Assembly (NCBI GenBank): GCA_013824215.1
Contig: PNNM01000022.1
Coordinates: 1-14,456, forward strand
DNA from: Coriobacteriaceae bacterium
GTDB lineage: Bacteria; Actinomycetota; Coriobacteriia; Anaerosomatales; D1FN1-002
Length of the DNA stretch: 14,456 nucleotides
Direction of reading: 5' to 3'
Below are positions 7,998 to 12,721 of this stretch, piece after piece; position 1 is the first letter of the stretch, and each line of letters starts with the position of its first letter. The position numbers and the translations under genes are program-made. The notes below the pieces were generated by a model. The model saw only the letters and a program-made list of their open reading frames with translations, was not told the DNA's origin and searched no databases.

Positions 7998-9716
7998 TCA
8001 CCTGCCCAACGGCGATGAGTGCACGGTCGCCTGCTTGCCCGACTTCGGTTCAATCACGTGAACCGCACAGCCGATTCAAGGATCGAAGCTGTGGACCACG
8101 CGCAGCGGCTCGAGCGGCTTCTCCGCGTCCGCCACAGGCGTGCCCACGAGCGCCGCTTCCATGGCGCCGAGCTGGCCGTCAGCGTCGCGCGGTGAGCAGA
8201 GCCAGGTCGTCGGCGCGACCACTTGGTAGTTCTCGATCTTGCCGCCCTCGACCGTCATCCAGTGGCCGACGGAGCCGCGGGGCGCCTCCCACAGCCCTGC
8301 GCCCTCGCCCGCGTCCGCATCGGACGTGACGAAGTACGAGCTGTCGCCGCCCTTGATCGCAGCGACCAGGTCGTTGACCCACATGATGGACCAGTCGGCG
8401 ACGACCTTGGCCTCGAGGTTGCGCGCGGCCACGCGACCGAGCAGCGAGAACAGCACCTCGGGTTTGCCTCCGGCGCCGAGCGCTTTCAACGCGCCGTCGA
8501 TGATGGTCTTGACCTCGGTACGGCCCGAGAGGTAGGCGACCACCATGCGAGCGAGCGGGCCGACCTCCATGTTCTTGCCGTCGTGCCGTGGTGCCTTGCA
8601 CCACGAGTACTTGTCCTCGACCTTGTAGTCGGTGAAGTTGGCCGTGGTCTGCCCCTGTGCGGGATTGAGCTTCGTCGGCGACTCGTACCACGAGCGCTCG
8701 ACGTACTCCATGACCTTCTTCGGGTCGGCGTCGACGAACTGCGCCGCCGCCATGTCGACCTTGCCGGTCTTGAACGCGTCCGTGTAGACGGCGCCTCGTG
8801 CGAGGTAGCGCTTCTTCGGATCGTCGGGAGCTTCCGCATCCCTGAAGACGCCCCAGGACAGCAGGTTGCCGGTGCCGGCGCCGTAGTTGATGGCGTCGAT
8901 GTAGCTCGGTGCGATCGCCAGGGTGTCGGGGATGAGCCTGGTGTCGATCCACTCCTTGACCTTGGTGAATCGGAACAGCACGTCGTCGAGCTTCTCCTCG
9001 GTGGGCACCCAGGTCGTTCCCCCGGGAACGGAGGTCATGAAGTGCGGGAACTTGCCGCCCATGACCGCGATGATGCTGGCCGCCTCGGCCTGCATCTCGA
9101 GCGCCTCGAGGTAGTGGGCCACCGCTATGAGGTTCAGCTCGGGTGAGAGCTTGTAGGCGGGATGGTCCCACCAGTGGCCCGCGAAGATCGAGAGCTGACC
9201 GCCCTCCACGAAGGCCTTGAGCCGCTTCTGGACGGCGCCGAAGTCTCCCGTCGCGGTGCCGGCCTGCTCGGCCAGCGCGTACGTGTCCGCGATGTCGGCG
9301 GACAACGCCGTGACGGGGTTGACGTAGTCGAGCGCTGCCAGCGTGTAGAACCACAGGATGTGGCTGTGGAGGTACTGCGCGGCCTCGATCAGGTTGCGGA
9401 TGATGACCGCGTTCTTCGGGATCTTGATCCCGAGGGCCTCCTCCGACGACATGGTGGAGGCGTGTCCGTGCGAGATCGGGCAGACGCCGCAGATGCGCTG
9501 GGCGACGTAGAACGCGTCCTCCGGCCTGCGGCCCTTGAGGACGGCCTCCATGCCGCGGTAGAGCCCCGCGGAGACCCAGGCGTCCTTGACGACGCCGTCG
9601 GCGACCTGGCACTCGACGCGCAGGTGACCCTCGATCCTGGTGATCGGATCGATGACCACGCGGCCGGCGGCTGCTCCGACAGCGGTGGGAACGGGGGTAG
9701 CAGTGGACTCAGGCAC
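7998..9716 (-). CDS. hysA: [NiFeSe] hydrogenase large subunit, selenocysteine encoded by in-frame TGA
   Basis: A 572-residue catalytic subunit for reversible H2 oxidation. The N-terminal Ni ligands are in RICGVCPISH (Cys76, Cys79); VVIDPITRIEGHLRVE and GLYRGMEAVLKGR are further family hallmarks. The frame meets TGA at 8076-8078 right after HSFDP (546). Without read-through, the protein lacks the C-terminal DPCxxCxxH motif and cannot bind the metal centre. Read through, it continues U547-IGC550-AVH553 with a 19-residue tail and ends at TGA 7998-8000. Sec547 replaces the first cysteine, exactly as in [NiFeSe] hydrogenases of Desulfovibrio and relatives. The maturation protease should cut after His553. 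The start is GTG 9716, abutting the small-subunit TAG, with GGGAGG upstream. Alternatives are a mutation or sequencing error at one base. The hairpin downstream and the small-subunit cysteine argue against both. The symbol follows the Desulfovibrio [NiFeSe] naming. Confidence 0.9.
8046..8065 (-). promoter_or_regulatory. Candidate bacterial SECIS hairpin
   Basis: In the mRNA (minus strand), CGGUUCA (8065-8059) pairs perfectly with UGAACCG (8052-8046) around the loop CGUGAU. The stem begins 10 nt after the UGA and the apical loop 17 nt after it, inside the 16-37 nt window described for bacterial SECIS elements, with a G among the first two loop bases as that model expects. Codons over the hairpin include GTT, ATT and GAA, unusual in this gene, which otherwise ends codons in G or C; this suggests selection on RNA structure. 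Recognition by SelB is inferred. Confidence 0.75.
8076..8078 (-). other. In-frame TGA read as selenocysteine (Sec547)
   Basis: This TGA stands where all standard [NiFe] large subunits have the first Cys of the C-terminal DPCxxCxxH nickel motif. The flanking codons read D-P-(TGA)-I-G-C-A-V-H. The frame stays open for 25 more codons and closes at the neighbouring gene's ribosome site. The residue would be a terminal ligand of nickel. Confidence 0.88.
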
Positions 9717-10838
9717 CTACGCTTCGCCTCCCTTCTTCTCCTCGACGGGCGCACCGTGGCCCATCCGGCCGGTGGCGGTCTGGGCGATGCCGTGGATCAG
9801 CAGACCGCCGGCGGCGACAGCACCGAGGCCGATGCCGATGGCGTCCGGCGAGACGCCGCCCACACCGGGGACGTTGACTGCCGCGGAGCGCTCGAAGAAC
9901 GGGGCGCCGACGTCGACCCAGTTGAGGTTGCCGCAGCCGATGCACGGGCTGCCGGCTTCGACGCACCAGCTGGTGCGGCGGTTCCACCTGACGATCGGGC
10001 AGTTCGTGAGCGTCTGAGGCCCCTTGCACCCGAGCTTGTACAGGCAGTAGCCCATCGCTTCCTCGGCCGAGCCGAAGACCTCGACGAACTCGCTGTTCTC
10101 GAAGTGCCCGCGGCGCGGGCAGTTGTCGTGGATGGTCTGGCCGAAGATGAGCTTCGGACGGCCGATGTCGTCGAGCTCCGGCAGCTTGCCGAGGAGCAGG
10201 TAGCTGACCAGCACGGCCACGACCCATTCGGGATTGACCGGGCACGTCGGCAGGTTGACGACAGGGGTGGCGATCCCCTTCTCCTTGAGGAACATCGACA
10301 CGCCGGTGGCGTCGGCGGGGTTCGGGGTGGCCCTGACCCAGCCGCCGTCGACCGCGCACGACCCGACGGCCACGACGGCCGCGGCGCCCTTGCACACGGT
10401 CTCGAGTTCCTCGAGAGCGGGCTTGCCGGCGATGCGCAGAGCGTTGCCGCCGAAGCCCTTCATGACGGAGCCTTCGACCACCACGAGGTAGCCTCCGGCC
10501 TTCACCGTGTCGGCGATGTTCTTCTCCGCTGCTTCGCCTGCGGCGGCCATGACCGTCTCCCAGTAGTTCACTGAGAGGTAGTCGAGGACGATGGCGGGGA
10601 CGTCCGGCGTGTCCACCTGCGCCATCGACTCGGTACAGCCGGTGCACAGGCCCTCCGCCAGCCACAGGGTCGGCGTGAGCTTGCCCGCCTTCTCGACGGC
10701 TGCCGCGATCTGCGGGGCGGCCAGCTCGCTGAGGCCGAGCAGAGCGGCCACCGATCCGCAGTACTTGAGGAAATCGCGACGCGACACGCCACGGCTGTCC
10801 AGCAGTGCGTACAGCGCGCTGTCTTCCTCCTTCACCAT
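9717..10838 (-). CDS. hysB: [NiFeSe]-type hydrogenase small subunit, Tat-exported and membrane-anchored
   Basis: A 373-residue electron-transfer subunit. The N-terminus has a twin-arginine signal (SRRDFLK, 19-25) and a hydrophobic stretch, so the folded dimer is exported by Tat. Proximal cluster ligands are Cys65, Cys68 (LCTGCTE), Cys161 and Cys199, without the extra cysteines of oxygen-tolerant enzymes. Distal cluster ligands are His237, Cys240, Cys265 and Cys271. The medial site has four cysteines: 280, 292, 299 and 302. Cys292 (SWCVEAG) replaces the proline of ordinary [NiFe] enzymes, predicting [4Fe-4S] instead of [3Fe-4S], as in known [NiFeSe] hydrogenases. A C-terminal transmembrane helix (about 333-352) and a charged tail anchor it beside the cytochrome. 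ATG 10838 has a near-perfect Shine-Dalgarno, AAGGAGGTG. First gene of the operon. Confidence 0.95.
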   Translation of the reverse strand: MVKEEDSALYALLDSRGVSRRDFLKYCGSVAALLGLSELAAPQIAAAVEKAGKLTPTLWLAEGLCTGCTESMAQVDTPDVPAIVLDYLSVNYWETVMAAAGEAAEKNIADTVKAGGYLVVVEGSVMKGFGGNALRIAGKPALEELETVCKGAAAVVAVGSCAVDGGWVRATPNPADATGVSMFLKEKGIATPVVNLPTCPVNPEWVVAVLVSYLLLGKLPELDDIGRPKLIFGQTIHDNCPRRGHFENSEFVEVFGSAEEAMGYCLYKLGCKGPQTLTNCPIVRWNRRTSWCVEAGSPCIGCGNLNWVDVGAPFFERSAAVNVPGVGGVSPDAIGIGLGAVAAGGLLIHGIAQTATGRMGHGAPVEEKKGGEA

Positions 10839-11343
10839 GCGATAACACCTCCTTGACGCGATCGTTCATCTGACAAGTGCGGCGCGCATCCGGGTGCTCC
10901 GCGAAGGCGCGCCTTGTCGGTTCAGGACCCGGCGATCCCCCCTTCTGCGATCGTGGCGAGCCGCACGGTATGTCGGCTCGAACGGAAGATACCCATCGTG
11001 CCGAGGCAGGCGACGCGGGTATCCGGTGACCCGACTTCGGACGCGCGCGCACGAGACGCCGCGCGTGTCGTCGGTGAGGGGGAGCCGGGGAGCGGGAAGA
11101 CGTGCCGGTCGTCTCGGTGCTGAGAGCTCATGGACGGCTCTACCCACACGGGAAAGCGGATCGCCTCCTCGTTGCTCACAGGTCCCCCAGCGCGCCCTCG
11201 ACACCCGGACGCACCTGCGCGGCGCTCCGAAAAAGAGGAATCCGCGCGTCCTGGATGTATCCTACACCCATGCGGCGGTGGCTCAGCCAAGGATGTCTCG
11301 ATGTCCTCGCGCCGCATGGGCAGCAGGAAGAGGGACAGCCGAC
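10839..11343. promoter_or_regulatory. Gene-free region upstream of the hydrogenase operon
   Basis: About 500 bases with no convincing gene on either strand; the open frames are Arg/Ser/Pro-rich and lack recognisable motifs. It should hold promoters for the minus-strand hydrogenase operon and the plus-strand small-protein operon. Visible structure: a perfect dyad, CGAGCCG/CGGCTCG (10957-10963 and 10974-10980, 10-base spacer); ACGCGCG/CGCGCGT (11041-11047 and 11060-11066); and AGAGC/GCTCT (11123-11127 and 11137-11141). The hydrogenase Shine-Dalgarno is at 10846-10854. I could not assign clear -35/-10 boxes on either strand. Confidence 0.5.
10957..10980. repeat. Inverted repeat, candidate operator upstream of hydrogenase
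   Basis: CGAGCCG and CGGCTCG form a perfect 7-bp dyad with a 10-base spacer, centred about 130 bases before the small-subunit start codon. The spacing of arm centres (17 bp) would suit a dimeric regulator, or a hairpin if the leader is transcribed. A chance match is possible in such GC-rich DNA. Confidence 0.35.
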
Positions 11344-11535
11344 ATGGCCGACGAAGAGCAGGAGACAGACGGCGGCGGGCTCGACGGCAGGCCCCGATCG
11401 GGGGGAGTCGAGGCCGACGAGGTCAGCGAACTGTGCGACGGCGACCGCGACGAGCTGACCGCCAAGCAGACCGCCGAGTGCGCCGGCGCGGAGCTGGCAG
11501 AGCTGTATGAGAACGAGGAAGACGGCGGTTCGTGA
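11344..11535 (+). CDS. Small acidic hypothetical protein
   Basis: 63 residues, very rich in Asp and Glu, with a Gly-rich N-terminal part and a Leu/Ala/Glu-rich C-terminal part likely to be helical. It has two cysteines, in SELCDGD and TAECAG. I do not recognise a family. ATG 11344 follows a GAGGG ribosome site by about 10 bases; the frame is open upstream but that part looks random. Its TGA overlaps the GTG start of the next gene (GTGA at 11532-11535), so the pair is translationally coupled. That coupling is the best evidence that it is a real gene and works with the DUF2249 protein. Confidence 0.62.
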   Translation: MADEEQETDGGGLDGRPRSGGVEADEVSELCDGDRDELTAKQTAECAGAELAELYENEEDGGS

Positions 11536-11852
11536 GCGAAGCCATGAGGGATCGGGGACCGGTGCGCGCGAGCGCGTCGGGCGTCCGGATGGTGACGGGG
11601 GCGCCGAACGGCGTCCTCCTCGACGTGAGGGGTCTGGCTCCCGAGTTCAGGCGCCCCATCGTCTTCGCGATGCTCGAGAAGATGATGGAGCTGGACTGCG
11701 AGGACAGCCTCGTCGTCGTTCTGGACCACGAGCCCGCCGGCTTGGGTTATCAGATCGATCTGCGCAGGGAGACCCGAGGCCGGTTCGAGTACTTCTACGA
11801 CCAGCGCCTCGACGGGGCATGGGTCGCGCTCATCCGTCGCAAATGGGAGTGA
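11532..11852 (+). CDS. DUF2249 domain protein
   Basis: 106 residues. Residues about 30-105 match the DUF2249 pattern: LLDVRGLAPEFRRPIVFAML, then VVVLDHEPAGLGYQIDL, and an aromatic FEYFYDQ stretch with a final ALIRRKWE. The fold is small, alpha/beta and TusA-like. Its biochemical role is not established; the domain often occurs with redox, nitrogen-oxide or hemerythrin-type proteins. It starts with GTG 11532 in a GTGA overlap with the preceding acidic-protein gene; ATG 11544 is an alternative start. It ends 3 bases from the convergent HAD gene. No role in the hydrogenase system can be claimed from position alone, since it lies on the other strand beyond the gene-free region. Confidence 0.8.
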   Translation: MSEAMRDRGPVRASASGVRMVTGAPNGVLLDVRGLAPEFRRPIVFAMLEKMMELDCEDSLVVVLDHEPAGLGYQIDLRRETRGRFEYFYDQRLDGAWVALIRRKWE

Positions 11853-11855
11853 CCA

Positions 11856-12548
11856 TCAGATCCCTGTGAGCCGCGGGAGCAGCGACGTGAGGTCGCCCAT
11901 CTCGCCGCGCCAGTCGGCTTCGGCAGGCCCCTCGCCCACGAACAGGGTACGCATCCCGGCGTCGGCGGCGCTCATGTCCAGCCCCGCGTCGTCGCCCACC
12001 ATCAGGCATTCCTCGGGAAGGACGCCCAGCATCTCGGCGACCTCCCGGTAGTAGGCGGCCTGCGGCTTGGTGGCGTGCATGACCTCATAGCTGGTGACGA
12101 GCACGTCGTTGAGTCCGGGTATCTCCGTCCAGGCGATGCGGTGGTCGATCGCGACGCGGGGGAAGATCGGGTTCGTGGCCACGGCGAGTTGCAGTCCGAG
12201 GCCCCGCGCCGTCTTCACAGCCTCAGCCGCGCCATCACGGGCGCGCGCGCCGGCCCGAAGCAGCGGGAACTCGTCGCGGTAGAAGCGCTCGAACGCGGGC
12301 CAGCTCTCGTCGAGATCGATGCCGGTCGAGGCGAGGAAGCGCTCCGCGAAGACGTCCTTGTTGGTGCGGCCGGGGTGCGGCTCGGACATGGCGGCCGTGG
12401 CGTCCACGAGCGCCGTCATCGCCGAGTCCGCCGCCTCGCCCGCGACCTCGCTCATCGTACCGCGGAGCGCAGCGAAGTAGCGCCCGACGAACTCGCTCGT
12501 GTCGATGTCGAGCAGCGTGCCGTCGAGATCGAACAGGACAGCGCGCAT
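11856..12548 (-). CDS. HAD-superfamily hydrolase, phosphoglycolate phosphatase-like
   Basis: A 230-residue haloacid-dehalogenase phosphatase. Motif I is FDLDGTLLD, with nucleophile Asp7 and acid/base Asp9; motif II is Thr125 in VATNP; motif III is Lys161 in HATKP; motif IV is VGDDAGLDMSAA (Asp186, Asp187, Asp191). All catalytic residues are present. A helical cap lies between motifs I and II. The substrate is unknown; the family removes phosphate from small metabolites. ATG 12548 is chosen because motif I starts five residues later and GAGGAG precedes it closely; the open frame begins at 12596, but the extra residues do not fit the fold. It is divergent from the FAD/Fe-S oxidase across 173 bases, and a 2-phosphoglycolate/glycolate link is tempting but unproven. 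Confidence 0.87.
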   Translation of the reverse strand: MRAVLFDLDGTLLDIDTSEFVGRYFAALRGTMSEVAGEAADSAMTALVDATAAMSEPHPGRTNKDVFAERFLASTGIDLDESWPAFERFYRDEFPLLRAGARARDGAAEAVKTARGLGLQLAVATNPIFPRVAIDHRIAWTEIPGLNDVLVTSYEVMHATKPQAAYYREVAEMLGVLPEECLMVGDDAGLDMSAADAGMRTLFVGEGPAEADWRGEMGDLTSLLPRLTGI

Positions 12549-12598
12549 GCCGTCTCCTCGTCCGCCATCGGGTCGCAGAATGGTAGCACGCCTCAACC

Positions 12599-12656
12599 CG
12601 GCACATTGACGTGCCGATACCTACGGGGGTATCGTGTGGGTACATGCCGGTATACC
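12599..12656. repeat. Two dyads plus helically phased GGTA repeats, candidate operators
   Basis: CGGCAC-N6-GTGCCG (12599-12616) covers the -35. CGATACC-N6-GGTATCG (12615-12634) covers the -10. GGTATC (12628), GGTACA (12639) and the palindrome GGTATACC (12649-12656) recur every 10-11 bases. The density of symmetric sites on one promoter is unlikely to be coding-derived, because no gene lies here. The regulator is unknown. Confidence 0.5.
12606..12635 (+). promoter_or_regulatory. Sigma-70-like promoter for the FAD/Fe-S oxidase
   Basis: TTGACG at 12606-12611 matches the -35 consensus at five of six positions. TATCGT at 12630-12635 matches the -10 at four of six, with an 18-base spacer. It lies about 90 bases before the oxidase start codon. 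Two dyads and a set of phased GGTA repeats overlap it, so it is probably controlled. Confidence 0.5.
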
Positions 12657-12721
12657 CCTGACAGCACCGACGGAACGGAGTTTGTGAAGCCGTTCGCAAG
12701 CGTGGGAAGGATGAGGGAACG

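Noticed and set aside
7993..8001. GTG 8001 as start of the cytochrome b gene
   Set aside because: It lies on the AGGTGAG ribosome site, which is ideally placed for ATG 7992.
8076..8078. TGA as the true end of the hydrogenase large subunit
   Set aside because: The shortened protein would lack the C-terminal nickel ligands and the maturation cleavage site, although the operon still encodes the matching protease. The motif residues continue in frame right after the TGA.
11115..11170. TPP-riboswitch-like GTGCTGAGA ... TACCC
   Set aside because: The other conserved THI-box parts (the GAACCTGAT and later TAAT/GCG segments) are absent, and the next gene has no thiamine link.
10920..11210. Possible tRNA, including tRNA-Sec, near the hydrogenase operon
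   Set aside because: I found no matching acceptor and T-arm stems and no UCA anticodon loop context on either strand.
10920..11320. Minus-strand open frame in the gene-free region upstream of the hydrogenase
   Set aside because: Ser/Arg/Pro-rich, no motifs, no good ribosome site, and other frames there are equally open.
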